The notes: generated by a model from the letters alone, not told the origin. A stretch of DNA of 53,075 nt from Desulfobacteraceae bacterium (GCA_024230435.1 JAAERL010000163.1:1-53075); one strand, 5' to 3'; shown: positions 1 through 9,096, counted from the stretch's first letter. Numbers and translations: made by a program.

Positions 1-94
1 AAAAAAATTCAAATTTCAAGTGGATATAAAAATAGCATGGGTGCGTCAACCCGGGTGCATTGGAAAAAGCCGACCGTATTTTCAAAGTAGGGTT

Positions 95-256
95 TAGGCG
101 ATTTCTGTTAAAGAATATACCACCTTGTATGTCTTTTTTCCTTTCTTTTTCGTTATGCCAAAGCCCGAATACGTTAAGTATGCAAACTTTGGCACGCCTT
201 GAATACGAAAAAAAATCCTGCTCAATCTGGTATATTCTTTTCCGCCAATCGCCTTA
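95..256 (+). repeat. Family A long-hairpin intergenic repeat, copy A1
   Basis: The element starts TAGGCGATTT and ends AATCGCCTTA, so its termini are inverted repeats. The palindrome continues inward: GAATATACCA near the left end pairs with TGGTATATTC near the right end, and TGCCAAAG pairs with CTTTGGCA around the centre. Near-identical copies lie at 14104-14265 (plus) and 16409-16571 (minus), with a diverged copy at 22479-22657. The open frame that crosses it is not a gene. The gene upstream is outside the window, so its context cannot be read. Confidence 0.88.
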
Positions 257-513
257 ATATTCCCGGGCTGCTACTTTATGATTTTCATAGCCCAGGATCA
301 TTCGTCAACTCAAATTTTCTAAATATTTAATTCAACTCATAGCCGCGGCGGGCCGCAAATTCAATATTTTTTTTCCTTTAATCGCCTTAACCGGTTCTAT
401 TGTAGTATAAATTTGTGTGCGCAAGCACCCCAAAGGACATACCCATGCCGTAATTTTTTAGACTGCCGTGATCATAAAAGGCTCTGCAAAGAAAACGTTT
501 TGGAGGTATATCT
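257..513. other. Intergenic region with small hairpins, no gene seen
   Basis: This AT-rich stretch lies between repeat A1 and the 3' end of the HDOD gene. It holds two short inverted repeats, GGGCTG...ATAGCCC near 268-296 and GCGGCGGGCCGC near 344-356. Neither has a T-tract typical of an intrinsic terminator on either strand. No open frame here is convincing. Confidence 0.5.
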
Positions 514-2115
514 TCAGCGGCGATATGTGATGGCCAATATGAGCTGATTGCGCAGCATATTCAGATGCCGGTGCTCTTTGGCGCTAACAGGCGGGCCGTT
601 CTTATCGCGATCGGCATAAAATGCGCCCATACATACATCTTTTACCAGCACGGGCAAAAAGATAAATGCTGGAGCATCGATATGCGTCCGGTACCATTTT
701 GGGATCAAGTTGCTTATTTTGGCATCGTATGCATCGGTGACAATGAGATCTTTGCCCTTTTGAATCGAAAAATTAAACAGGTCCTTATCAACATTGGCCT
801 TGAATTTCACCGAGCCGATTAGTCTCGCAACGTCGTCTCCATAACCGAAGCGCACATTCATGTACCGGCTGTTGACATCGCGGATAAACATCAGGGCACG
901 TTTGAATTGCAAGGAGCGATATAAGATTTCCAGGCTCATCAAAGCGATATCATTGACATTATGTCCTTCAATCAGAGTACGGGAGATTTCCTCAATACCC
1001 TCTAAAATGATGTCTTCTGAACTTTGAAGATTTTGGCCGTCCATGCCCACTTTAAGTTCATCATCATCGGTCAGATGAAAGCCCAATGACGGCTGATCAT
1101 TTTCAAGCTCCATATCTTCCGGGCGCAAGGGCGTTTTTCCGGGGTAACGGGTAAGCGATGAAAGTTGTTTTAGGAAAAAACTATTATCTAGATCGATATT
1201 CATAGCGCAGGCATGTTTTTGCGCCAGGCCGATGGAGTTATCGATCAATTTTTTAAGCTGGCGTTTGGAAATCTTGAGTGAGCGCTTGTAACGGCGTATC
1301 AAATCTTCGAATACCTCATTGCTATTTGACAAGTCATTATTCTGAATTGAGAGGCTCAGATCGTGAACAAAACTGGTCAGAGCCAACATCGCGGAAGGAG
1401 GATTCTTTTTATCCTTTAAATCATCTTTGGTCAGTGGTTTCATGGAATCGCGGATTTGTGGTGGAAAATTCCATTGATCCGCCAGCGCCAGGCCCAACTC
1501 TTCATAAGTTACGCCGCATACCGATTTTGCCGCTTTTGTTGGCCCACAGTCTTTTTCCAGTATGCAGTTATGAATTTTGCGATAAACATCAGGCAAATAA
1601 TAGATCATGGCCAATTCGCCAAGCCGGTTCATCAAGGAGCAAACAAAAGCCTCTTCAGGATCGATGTTGTCATTTAACTTTGCGATTTCACGGGATATTA
1701 CACCCGACCAGAATGAAGACACAACCACTTCCTTGAAAACTTTGGTATTTGATTTGTTTTTAAATTTATCAAATAAGACCAGGCTCAGGGCGGTCATGCG
1801 AATGCTTTCATAGCCTAAAACCACCACCGCGCGGGTAACGGTGGTCACGTTGTTCGTGGCAAGCCCGTAAAATGCAGAGTTGACCAGCTTGAGCAGTTTG
1901 TTGGTCAATGAATAATCCTTCAAAATTACATTGGCCAGATCAGAAGCATTGGAGCATTCTATATTTGCGGAAGCTTTTTGGTTTATTTCAGCAAGATATT
2001 TAGAGACCGCAGGGAAATCATCCGTATGACGAATGCGTTTCAACAAGCGCTCTAAAGCGGTCTCGGAACCAGGTTGTGACTTTAATTGCACTTGCAGCTT
2101 TTCGGCAGTATCCAT
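514..2115 (-). CDS. HDOD-domain signalling protein with C-terminal GAF domain
   Basis: The N-terminal half (about residues 20-290) is an HDOD domain: a long helical region with the conserved LVNSAFYGL stretch near residue 80, followed by an ALVVLGYES-like segment. HDOD is a relative of HD phosphohydrolases that lacks their catalytic HD residues and serves as a regulatory or scaffold domain. Residues about 370-533 resemble a GAF domain (LEILYRSLQFKRALMFI, later FIFLPVLVKD). It is probably a cytoplasmic signalling adaptor; the ligand is unknown. I place the start at the ATG at 2115; a TTG two codons upstream is also in frame. It stands alone, with repeats on both sides. Confidence 0.88.
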   Translation of the reverse strand: MDTAEKLQVQLKSQPGSETALERLLKRIRHTDDFPAVSKYLAEINQKASANIECSNASDLANVILKDYSLTNKLLKLVNSAFYGLATNNVTTVTRAVVVLGYESIRMTALSLVLFDKFKNKSNTKVFKEVVVSSFWSGVISREIAKLNDNIDPEEAFVCSLMNRLGELAMIYYLPDVYRKIHNCILEKDCGPTKAAKSVCGVTYEELGLALADQWNFPPQIRDSMKPLTKDDLKDKKNPPSAMLALTSFVHDLSLSIQNNDLSNSNEVFEDLIRRYKRSLKISKRQLKKLIDNSIGLAQKHACAMNIDLDNSFFLKQLSSLTRYPGKTPLRPEDMELENDQPSLGFHLTDDDELKVGMDGQNLQSSEDIILEGIEEISRTLIEGHNVNDIALMSLEILYRSLQFKRALMFIRDVNSRYMNVRFGYGDDVARLIGSVKFKANVDKDLFNFSIQKGKDLIVTDAYDAKISNLIPKWYRTHIDAPAFIFLPVLVKDVCMGAFYADRDKNGPPVSAKEHRHLNMLRNQLILAITYRR

Positions 2116-2233
2116 TAGCAACGCTCTTTTTTTTCAGGTAAAAGGCGAAATTCAACAATCATAGCAATACCTATATTTTTATTATCGACATCCCGAACGA
2201 TAAATGAATTGTTATTTTATTGTCCGTGCCTAT

Positions 2234-2325
2234 TAAGAGCCTGTTTGGGAATTATTAAATCGGCTGCAAAAACGCGACAACGGTCCACAATGACGCAAAT
2301 TTTCGACAAATAGGCCGGCTATTCA
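2234..2325 (-). repeat. Family B long-hairpin repeat, truncated copy B1
   Basis: On the plus strand it begins TAAGAGCCTGTTTGGGAA, then a TTATTAAAT stretch and a segment matching the inverted form of the copies at 4304-4470 and 29698-29863 (ATGACGCAAATTTT, then CCGGCTATTCA). Homology stops near 2325, so roughly half of the unit is present. Confidence 0.75.
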
Positions 2326-2348
2326 CAAAAGGCTGGGCAAGCTGCTTT

Positions 2349-2376
2349 ATCTGAAGCGTTAAATCTGAAGCGTTAA
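2349..2376. repeat. Tandem 14-bp direct repeat
   Basis: Two perfect copies of ATCTGAAGCGTTAA lie head to tail between repeat elements B1 and D1. No function is implied; it may be a replication-slippage product or a small binding-site pair. Confidence 0.6.
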
Positions 2377-2423
2377 AATAGATATCTAAAAACTTGAGCA
2401 TTAAGAAGAGCCCTTGGGCAATT

Positions 2424-2570
2424 GGCCGATTTTAAGAATATCTTCGTTGTTTTGAAAAATTTTATTTTTGGAATATCAACCCTTGTGCATATCAATTATG
2501 ATGCCTGCGGTAAAAGTTTCCGTGCGCCTCGATTTTGACTAAATTTACCTGTTTCGCCAATCGCCTAAAT
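2424..2570 (+). repeat. Family D long-hairpin repeat, copy D1
   Basis: It shares the string AATATCAACCCTTG, a downstream GGTAAAA-TTTCC arm and a GATTTTGACTAAATTTA...TTTCGCC tail with 52533-52675. The arms GAAAAATTTTA and GGTAAAAGTTTC face each other, so the unit can fold as a long imperfect hairpin. It lies next to truncated B1. Confidence 0.7.
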
Positions 2571-2948
2571 TTACGTTTTGCCTATCAGACTAAATGGGCA
2601 AGGTGCGATATTTAGCTTCGATTACAAAGAGGCTTTTTTTTGGTTTGATTTTTGCAAATATCTTCAAGAGGTTCGGGTGCGATGATGAAAATTATAGGCT
2701 TAACATCCCCCTTTGCCGCTGGTTGCAAGGCTTTCAACCGGTCCGGAAGGTTAGGCTCTAAAACTAAAAAAAATCAATCTTTTTAAGAATTGTATTTCGC
2801 ATGCCGAAAATTGTCACCTTTGTTTTTTGATTTGCAAAATTTTTATTTTTACAAGATTGGCTGCCGGGGCCCGGTAAATGACCACTTTTTGTGTGCGCAT
2901 TTATGTGATGCGCCCATTTCGTTCAGCCAGAGAAGGGTTAATTAATCT
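2571..2948 (+). other. Non-coding leader region of the Cache-HAMP gene
   Basis: Nothing codes here. One GC-rich inverted repeat, CTGGTTG...CAACCGG at 2719-2741, lies about 210 bp before the Cache-HAMP start. I could not match it to a known riboswitch. A GAAGGG ribosome-binding site precedes the ATG at 2949. Confidence 0.4.
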
Positions 2949-4043
2949 ATGGTGAAAAAAGAAAAAATACGGTTTGGTTTTTTCCCAAAAATTCTAATTA
3001 TCACGTTTGCTGCGGCATTGCTGCCTTTAGGAGTTAACTGGTATTTTAGTCTGCAAAATTCCGCCAAAGTTGCGAGGCAAAACGTGGATAAACAATTTAG
3101 CCAGCTAAACGGCGGCCTTGTTGAGTTTGTGGATACCTGGATTGAGATGAATGTTCGTATGCTCCGGCAAAATGCCGGATCGGAAAAGATGATTTCAATG
3201 GAAAAGGAGAAACAAACGCAGGTATTAAAGCAAATTGCCGATGTTTATGACTGGAATTATTTAGCGTTTACAGTTGATCTGTATGGACAGAATGTAGCCC
3301 GCAATGATGGGAAAAAACTTAAATATTATGGGGATCGAATGTATGTCAAGGATGTGCTCAGAGGTGATCCTCTTGGAAAACAGGTTTTGATTGGCAAAAC
3401 GTCGGGTAAACCGGCATTCGTTCTTTCAGTGCCAATTAAAAAAAAATATGGGCCGCGCAAAGGTGTTTTGGCAATTGCAATGACCATTTCCGATGTTTCC
3501 GAGCGAATTGCCAATGTTAAAATCGGTGAGACGGGTTCTGCCTTTCTGGTTGACGAACGAGGTAAAATTATTGCGCATCAGTCGATGGAATATACAACAA
3601 CCCGTAGAGATTTAAGCCGTCATCCGGCTGTTATGATGAGTGTAAGCCAAAGAGATAAGTTGATCTACTATACTGATCAAGACGGCCAAAAAATGGTGGC
3701 TTCGGCCCAAAAAACCAGTCACGGGTGGACTATGGTTGTGGAGCAAAACTATGAAGAGGCATTCAAGCCTATTATTGAGGCCAGAAAAAATGCCATCATA
3801 TTAGGAATTTTTGCGGCCGTGTTTGCATCTTTTATCGCATTTTTTTCCTCCCGGGGCTTATCCATTCCAATACAGCGCATTACCAGTATCGCCGACAAAA
3901 TCAGTGTCGGGCGCCTTGATTCAAATGTAGATTATACATGGCGCTCAGATGAAATTGGTATGCTGGCAAGGGCTATTGAACGATTGAGCACAAGCACAAA
4001 TATTCTTATGTCTCAATTATACGGAAAGCAAAAGGGTTTATAA
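2949..4043 (+). CDS. Membrane sensor: periplasmic Cache domain plus HAMP, no output domain
   Basis: A first membrane helix (about residues 12-32) is followed by a periplasmic double-Cache-like domain (about 40-270). This includes the DRMYVKDVLRG and GKPAFVLSVPI stretches and the repeated GETGSAFLVDERG / GWTMVVEQNY pattern of dCache modules. A second helix (about 281-300) leads to a HAMP segment (about 300-355, with WRSDEIGMLARAIE). The protein ends about 10 residues after HAMP, so no kinase, methyl-accepting or cyclase domain is present. I see no frameshifted output domain downstream, and a strong terminator follows. It probably acts through a separate partner or is a reduced chemoreceptor or kinase. 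Confidence 0.88.
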   Translation: MVKKEKIRFGFFPKILIITFAAALLPLGVNWYFSLQNSAKVARQNVDKQFSQLNGGLVEFVDTWIEMNVRMLRQNAGSEKMISMEKEKQTQVLKQIADVYDWNYLAFTVDLYGQNVARNDGKKLKYYGDRMYVKDVLRGDPLGKQVLIGKTSGKPAFVLSVPIKKKYGPRKGVLAIAMTISDVSERIANVKIGETGSAFLVDERGKIIAHQSMEYTTTRRDLSRHPAVMMSVSQRDKLIYYTDQDGQKMVASAQKTSHGWTMVVEQNYEEAFKPIIEARKNAIILGIFAAVFASFIAFFSSRGLSIPIQRITSIADKISVGRLDSNVDYTWRSDEIGMLARAIERLSTSTNILMSQLYGKQKGL

Positions 4044-4082
4044 AATCCATATTTCTTGCATCTGCAAGGTAAAATACATAGA

Positions 4083-4111
4083 TAAGAGCCTGTTTGCCAA
4101 TCAGGCTCTAA
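4083..4111. repeat. Short hairpin resembling family B ends (B3)
   Basis: TAAGAGCCTGTTTGCC followed by AATCAGGCTCTA forms an AGAGCCTG/CAGGCTCT stem. This looks like the two tips of a family B element joined after loss of the middle. It lies 40 bp after the Cache-HAMP stop. Confidence 0.6.
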
Positions 4112-4114
4112 ATC

Positions 4115-4143
4115 AGGCGGCTGTTAAATTCAGCCGCCTTTTT
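4115..4143 (+). terminator. Intrinsic terminator after the Cache-HAMP gene
   Basis: A perfect 9-bp stem AGGCGGCTG / CAGCCGCCT with loop TTAAATT is followed directly by a T-tract. It is on the plus strand, 72 bp after the stop codon. Confidence 0.85.
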
Positions 4144-4303
4144 CGCGCCTTATCTTTTTCAATTCCCGAAAATATCATCCTGGGGTCAATTGTTGATTTG
4201 ACAAGCCGGCGGCGCCAGCGATATGTTAAATTAATACCACCAAGCATAAAGATAATCGTGCCGGAGCCAATACTGAATTTAATTTTCAAGCGAGTCCGTT
4301 TTC

Positions 4304-4470
4304 TAAGAGCTTGTTTGGGAAAGAAAAAATTTAGTGAAAAAAGGCCGATGGCGTGGCCAAGATGTCTCAAATTTGAGATGAATAGCCGGTCTATTTGTCG
4401 AAAATTTGCGTCATTTTGTACCGTTTTCGCGCTTTTGCAGACGATTTAATAATTCCCAAACTGGCTCTAA
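4304..4470 (+). repeat. Family B long-hairpin repeat, full copy B2
   Basis: The ends are TAAGAGCTTGTTTGGGAA and TTCCCAAACTGGCTCTAA. Internally, sequence around CCAAGATG...CATTTTG and the GAATAGCCGGTCTATTTGTC core matches 29698-29863 closely. The whole unit is an imperfect palindrome. It directly abuts the family C element that begins at 4475. Confidence 0.85.
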
Positions 4471-4474
4471 GGAT

Positions 4475-4651
4475 CTTAGAAGATGCCAATTTAGACGTTA
4501 TTGAGCTTAGATTTGGATTCGTTTTTAAGGTGTGCCGATGGGTGCATACTGATTATGTACTAATTGTCTGTACACATTGACGCAACACAAAAAACGAATC
4601 ATAGGACAAACAAAAGCGGTATAGCCCGCATCTTCCATGACCCTAAGATAG
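4475..4651. repeat. Family C long palindromic repeat (two facing arms)
   Basis: The left arm, read on the minus strand, contains GCACCCATC, AAAAACGAATCC and GGCATCTTC. The right arm, read on the plus strand, contains CATTGACGCAACA, AAAAAACGAATC and CGCATCTTCCATGACC. The arms are inverted copies of each other, and similar arms recur at 9990-10183, 11620-11697, 50587-50646 and 52870-52945. No gene lies here; the region up to 4781 is otherwise featureless except for the GAF gene's ribosome-binding site. Confidence 0.68.
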
Positions 4652-4781
4652 CCTCTACTGTTCTTCATTCCATTTTTTTAACCTCATCGAACGCCGTTTC
4701 AGTTTGTTTTTCTCTTATTTTGATATGCCAGTGCCGGTGCAACATCTGGTTTTAACCTTTTAGAAGACAAGGAGGTAATCT

Positions 4782-5378
4782 ATGGAAAAGAAACTTATTA
4801 CTTACGATACGTTACTAAAGATTACAAATGGAATATCGGCCAGCCATGATCCTGAAGAAGTGTTGTTATTAACGGTTAACAGTATCAAGACAGCTTTGGG
4901 GGTAAAAGGGTGTACCTTGTTTTTGGTCAATCGCAAGGAACATGCCCTGGAAGTTGCCGCGTCTGTAGGATTAAGTAATGAATATCTTGAAAAAGGGCCT
5001 ATTAGCGCATTGCGCTCCATTGCAGAATCTCTTGATCTTGGGCCCGTGGCCATTGATGATGTGATGGACGATCCCAGGCTGCAGTATCCGCAAGCGGCTA
5101 AGAAAGAAGGCATCGCCTCTATTTTATCGGTGCCGATTTGCGTGCATAGCCGTGTTATTGGAGCCCTGCGTGTATATACGGCCGAGAAGTGGGAATTTAC
5201 CATGGATGAAGTGAATTTTGTTCAGGCGGTTGCTCTCATCGCCGGTATGGCGATTGATTTTTGCAGGTTGAATAAGGGATTAAAATCCAGTATCGAAATT
5301 TTAAAGACGCTACGTGATCCCAGTGTTCTGAGAACAAAGCGGCGTACACCTTACGAGGGCGTTCCCACATATGCCTAA
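4782..5378 (+). CDS. Small stand-alone GAF-domain protein
   Basis: A 198-residue soluble protein, nearly all of it a GAF domain (about residues 15-160). It has the ALGVKGCTLFLVN strand-helix start, a DVMDDPRLQYP linker and the SILSVPICVHSRVIGALRVYT core. GAF domains bind small ligands or dimerise signalling proteins; no output domain is attached, so it may serve a partner kinase. The convergent hybrid kinase is six bases away but on the other strand. The start is fixed by a near-perfect AAGGAGGT site seven bases before the ATG. Confidence 0.85.
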   Translation: MEKKLITYDTLLKITNGISASHDPEEVLLLTVNSIKTALGVKGCTLFLVNRKEHALEVAASVGLSNEYLEKGPISALRSIAESLDLGPVAIDDVMDDPRLQYPQAAKKEGIASILSVPICVHSRVIGALRVYTAEKWEFTMDEVNFVQAVALIAGMAIDFCRLNKGLKSSIEILKTLRDPSVLRTKRRTPYEGVPTYA

Positions 5379-5383
5379 TCTTG

Positions 5384-8053
5384 TCAGCCTGGTTGCCGGG
5401 CTTTTCTGATTTTGGGGATCCCGGTCGCGTTATTTCTGTTTCTAATTGCACTGCGAATGACGGAATCGAGTTCGTGTTTTACGATAGGCTTTTCCAGCAA
5501 GGCGTGAACCCCTTGAGACAGAGCTCTTTGCTGGTCTATTTGATCGCTGTAGCCCGTACACAGGATGATAGGCATGTCTTTGCGTATGGACATGACCTCT
5601 TTTGCGAACTTGTCTCCTGTTAATTTCGGCATTGTCATGTCGGATAGGACCAGGTCAAAAAGGTCTGGTGAATTACGTATTATATCAAGTGCTTCCAAGC
5701 TGTTATTACTAACTGTTACCTTATATCCCAAACGTTCCAGCATTTGTTGTCCCATTTGAGTTATGGCAATTTCGTCATCTACGAAAAGGATATGTTCTGT
5801 ACCCCCGACAAGCGGTCCGGAGAAAACCTCGCGGGGCTGGCTTTGTTTTTCAAGAACCGGTAAATAGACATCAAAAGTTGATCCCTTGCCGACTTCGCTG
5901 TTTACATGAATCGCTCCGCGCATGCTGTGTATGATGCCCTGGACAACCGATAGCCCCATGCCTGTTCCTTCGCCTTGTTGCTTGGTGGTAAAATAGGGAT
6001 CGAAAATTCGATCCAAAACTTCTTTTGGCATACCGTGCCCGTTATCAATGATTGAAAGCATAAAGTAACGGCCGGGCATAACATTGGTGAATTTTTTTTC
6101 GCTGTTTGCCCGAATACTTGTTTCTTTAAGATGAACTTTCAATATGCCGTTTTTTTGACGCATGGAATGTCCAGCGTTTGTACATAAGTTGACGATGATT
6201 TGGTGTAATTGGGTGGGGTCCGCCATAATGATTTTTTGGGTGTTAAGCTCGGTTTGTATATCGATATTTGAAGGAATCGTCGAACGCAGCAGTTTAATGG
6301 TTTCCTTGAGAATGATGGCAAATTTGATGGGCCGTTTTTCAACATCGGATTGACGGGCAAATGTGAGAATCTGTTTAACTAGGTCTGTAGCCCGCTGTGT
6401 GGCGATGCGGATTTCCTTGATGTTGTCATACAAGAGACTGTCTTTTGGAGCGTCATCTAAGGACAGGTCTGAAAAACCATCGATAGCAGCCAGAATATTA
6501 TTGAAATCGTGGGCAATACCACCGGCTAACGTTCCTATGGCTTCCATTTTCTGAGATTGCCGCAGTTGCATTTCAAGACTTTGCTTTTCCAACTCGACTC
6601 TTTTTCTGTCTGTGATATCCAATATTGCGCCATCAAGGTAAAGTCCGCCGGAGGATTTGTTTACCAGCCGTTTCAAGTGTATCGCACACCAGATCAAGGT
6701 ACCGTCCTTGCGCTGAAAACGAATTTCCATCGCCTGAACTTCTTCCTTTTCTTCAATCGCATCGATTAGATTTTGATAATCATCCTGCGAATCAAAGAAT
6801 TGCTCCATGGGCAACGCTAGCATTTCCTCAGTTTTCGAATATCCGAAAATTTCAAGACACTTCGGGTTTACGAACACTAATTGACCATCAATGGTTTTTC
6901 TAAACAAACCGATAGGAATGTTCGATTGTAAAGAGCGAAGCTGGGCTTCGCTTTTTTGCAATGCATTGGCCATTCTGCTGCGTTCCTTGATTTCGGATTG
7001 CAGGCTTTGATTGACCTGGACAAGAGTTTCGGACCGGCGGCGCATTTTGCCTAATACCCGATTGAAAGCCTGGGTAAAATAGATAAATTCTGCATGGCGA
7101 ACGTGTTGTTCGTCCAGTTTTGTTTGCTCATCGTTTTGGGCGATTGACAGTGCGTTGTTCGCCAGGGTCGCCAGAGTTGATGTGATTTTGCGTAAAATAA
7201 AAAAAGTTACGGTAATGGTCAGTAAAAACAATGGTATGCATATCAATGCAAGGCGTTTAACGATAAAGCTCCGTTTTTCAGCAAGCGGGATATCAGTGGT
7301 CATCAGATACAAAGAAGGAAATTCTTTTACAGGAATGAGCAATGGATCGTTTTTTGTCAGATTCTGAAGCTGATTATTCATTGAGAAATGATTTAATGTT
7401 TTTATTTGGGTTGTGTAGTGCCGGTTGGCATAGATATCAACATATCCCTGATTGTTTTTGCGCACAAGTTCCAAATGGCCAAAGGCCTTTAAAAGATTGT
7501 AACTTTGAGGATCCTGGGAAAGATCATATAAGCCCACTATGTGGCCCAGAAGTTTTGATTTATCAAATATCGGTACGCTGAAGACGATTTGGGATGGATT
7601 TGACGTGGCATTAAAATTTCTGTCCAAGGTTTCAGACCATTTTCCGATTTGCTGTAAATGGTTATTTTCCAATGACAGATCCGGGCAATACATGCCGCTT
7701 GCTGCGTACCGCAGATAATAATAGGCGCCATCTGCGGCTGGGTATAAGGATTCCATAATGCCTGATACTTTGGAATGCAGTCCCAGTAGCAGGCTGACCT
7801 TTAAGTTGTTGTTGGCGCTGATTTCCCTCACTCTGGTTTGGATATGGGTTATGCGATTTGATAGATAGATTCGTAATTCGGCTTGTTGGACACTGAGTTG
7901 ATTGATATATTCGTGTTCCATGGCGTCATCGAGCAAACCGTAAAGAAAAAAGATGACTACAGCCAAAGATAAGCCCTGAAGAATGAAAACCATAATCAGT
8001 AAAAAGCGTTTAAACGATGGCGGCTTTTTTTTTGTTTGAACAGATCGTTCCAT
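5384..8053 (-). CDS. Hybrid sensor histidine kinase (periplasmic sensor, PAS, HisKA, HATPase, receiver)
   Basis: Membrane helices at about residues 17-40 and 265-288 bracket a periplasmic domain of some 220 residues. A HAMP-like linker follows, then a PAS domain (about 370-485, ending DITDRKR). HisKA carries H515 in GGIAHDFNN, followed by the N box (IIVNLCTNAGHS), G1 (DNGHGMP), F box and G2 (GEGTGMGLSVV). A receiver domain (about 753-870) has acidic pair D759/D760, phospho-acceptor D805 in LSDMTMP and the C-terminal KP. It is probably co-transcribed with the binding-protein gene 23 bp upstream, which may present the signal to its periplasmic domain. Confidence 0.93.
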   Translation of the reverse strand: MERSVQTKKKPPSFKRFLLIMVFILQGLSLAVVIFFLYGLLDDAMEHEYINQLSVQQAELRIYLSNRITHIQTRVREISANNNLKVSLLLGLHSKVSGIMESLYPAADGAYYYLRYAASGMYCPDLSLENNHLQQIGKWSETLDRNFNATSNPSQIVFSVPIFDKSKLLGHIVGLYDLSQDPQSYNLLKAFGHLELVRKNNQGYVDIYANRHYTTQIKTLNHFSMNNQLQNLTKNDPLLIPVKEFPSLYLMTTDIPLAEKRSFIVKRLALICIPLFLLTITVTFFILRKITSTLATLANNALSIAQNDEQTKLDEQHVRHAEFIYFTQAFNRVLGKMRRRSETLVQVNQSLQSEIKERSRMANALQKSEAQLRSLQSNIPIGLFRKTIDGQLVFVNPKCLEIFGYSKTEEMLALPMEQFFDSQDDYQNLIDAIEEKEEVQAMEIRFQRKDGTLIWCAIHLKRLVNKSSGGLYLDGAILDITDRKRVELEKQSLEMQLRQSQKMEAIGTLAGGIAHDFNNILAAIDGFSDLSLDDAPKDSLLYDNIKEIRIATQRATDLVKQILTFARQSDVEKRPIKFAIILKETIKLLRSTIPSNIDIQTELNTQKIIMADPTQLHQIIVNLCTNAGHSMRQKNGILKVHLKETSIRANSEKKFTNVMPGRYFMLSIIDNGHGMPKEVLDRIFDPYFTTKQQGEGTGMGLSVVQGIIHSMRGAIHVNSEVGKGSTFDVYLPVLEKQSQPREVFSGPLVGGTEHILFVDDEIAITQMGQQMLERLGYKVTVSNNSLEALDIIRNSPDLFDLVLSDMTMPKLTGDKFAKEVMSIRKDMPIILCTGYSDQIDQQRALSQGVHALLEKPIVKHELDSVIRSAIRNRNNATGIPKIRKARQPG
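5386..5405 (+). terminator. Intrinsic terminator of the GAF gene, inside the kinase 3' end
   Basis: Stem AGCCTGG / CCGGGCT (one G-T pair) with a TTG loop is followed by TTTTC. It starts eight bases after the GAF stop and overlaps the last codons of the convergent histidine kinase. Confidence 0.55.
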
Positions 8054-8076
8054 GTGTAGTGCGTTGACCCTTTTAT

Positions 8077-9096
8077 TTAATTCCGATTCCTTAATTCCCT
8101 GTATAGATTATCCGCACTGCTTATCAGTTCAAAGGGTGGTTTAAAATCAATCAGCTCTGCTGCTTTAAGGTTTACATCGATTGTAAGTTTTGTACCAACA
8201 TCCATGCGTAATTGAGCCGGTGGCGTTCCTTCTAATATTTTAATAGCGTATTGAGCGCATTGCCGTCCGAAGCGATGATTATCTTTTCCAATGCCCATTA
8301 CAATTCCTTTTTTAATATTGGTCTGATCACCGGCGCTGATAATACGGTATTGAAGAAATGCATCCCGGAAGATGCTGAACTCTCGTGTAAATGTGTTCGA
8401 TGTTTGTACAAAAAATGCTTCAACCTTCGGGCAAATTTCCTGAAGGCAATTTTTCAGGTTCTGCCTGATGATTTGCTTAGGGTAAGGCATTGAATTTTTA
8501 TCCCTGAAGGTAAATCCTTTTTTGATAAATTTAAATCCGAGTTCACGGGACAAGTTTTCAATTTGAATAATGCCGGCTTCATGGCTGGGTGATCCTTTAA
8601 GATAGACCATACCCAGACTTTTAAATGGGATGAAGTTACGCATGAGCCCAACAACTTTAGTGTAGTAGGAAGGTGTTCCCACACCGGTGTAATTGCCCCC
8701 GGAGCTTTTCCAGTCTTTGACAATGCCTGCGTTTTTTGGATCAGCCACCCCGGTGAACACGAAAGGAATTTTCTTTACATGCTCGACCATTATTTTGCTC
8801 GAATGGGTGCCAATTGAAAATATGAGATCAAGCTCTTTGTTTTGGGTCAGGGATTTTACTTTTTTTTTGAGTTCATTGATATTGTTATAAGCGTTATAAT
8901 CTACTACAATTTTGATGCGTTCTTTGAATCCCATGGTGGCTAAACTTTCGATAAATCCTTCCCGGGCCTGTTCATAGTTATCGTATTGCTGATGCCTGAT
9001 TATGGCTACTTGGTAGTTTTCCATGGACCATGCCAGCTTTGAGCCGGCCAAAAAAATAATCAAAATTAAACTAAATAGGTTTGCCCATCGTTTCAT
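8077..9096 (-). CDS. Periplasmic ABC-type substrate-binding protein (ABC_sub_bind family), kinase-linked
   Basis: The mature protein resembles the ABC_sub_bind family (PF04392): AIIRHQQYDNYEQAREGF at the start, LIFSIGTHSSKI and VFTGVADPKNAGIV in the first lobe, and AGDQTNIKKGIVMGIG in the second. I start it at the ATG at 9096, which gives a clean signal peptide (KRWANLFSLILIIFLAG...AWS); an in-frame ATG 29 codons upstream adds a non-signal tail. No permease or ATPase gene is adjacent. The next gene, 23 bp on, is a hybrid histidine kinase, so a ligand-sensing role is more likely than transport. Confidence 0.87.
   Translation of the reverse strand: MKRWANLFSLILIIFLAGSKLAWSMENYQVAIIRHQQYDNYEQAREGFIESLATMGFKERIKIVVDYNAYNNINELKKKVKSLTQNKELDLIFSIGTHSSKIMVEHVKKIPFVFTGVADPKNAGIVKDWKSSGGNYTGVGTPSYYTKVVGLMRNFIPFKSLGMVYLKGSPSHEAGIIQIENLSRELGFKFIKKGFTFRDKNSMPYPKQIIRQNLKNCLQEICPKVEAFFVQTSNTFTREFSIFRDAFLQYRIISAGDQTNIKKGIVMGIGKDNHRFGRQCAQYAIKILEGTPPAQLRMDVGTKLTIDVNLKAAELIDFKPPFELISSADNLYRELRNRN

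Noticed and set aside
180-210. Sigma-54-like TGGCAC...TTGA inside family A
   Set aside because: The spacing between the two blocks is three bases instead of five, and the match recurs only as part of the repeat.
60-257. A 65-codon open frame at the start of the window
   Set aside because: It lies mostly inside repeat A1, uses no clear ribosome-binding site and its counterpart in A2 is interrupted or shifted.
2690-2770. Possible cyclic di-GMP riboswitch before the Cache-HAMP gene
   Set aside because: There is a hairpin, but the conserved GEMM sequence blocks are absent.
4044-4300. A frameshifted output domain of the Cache-HAMP protein
   Set aside because: No frame after the stop resembles a kinase, methyl-accepting or cyclase domain, and a terminator follows directly.
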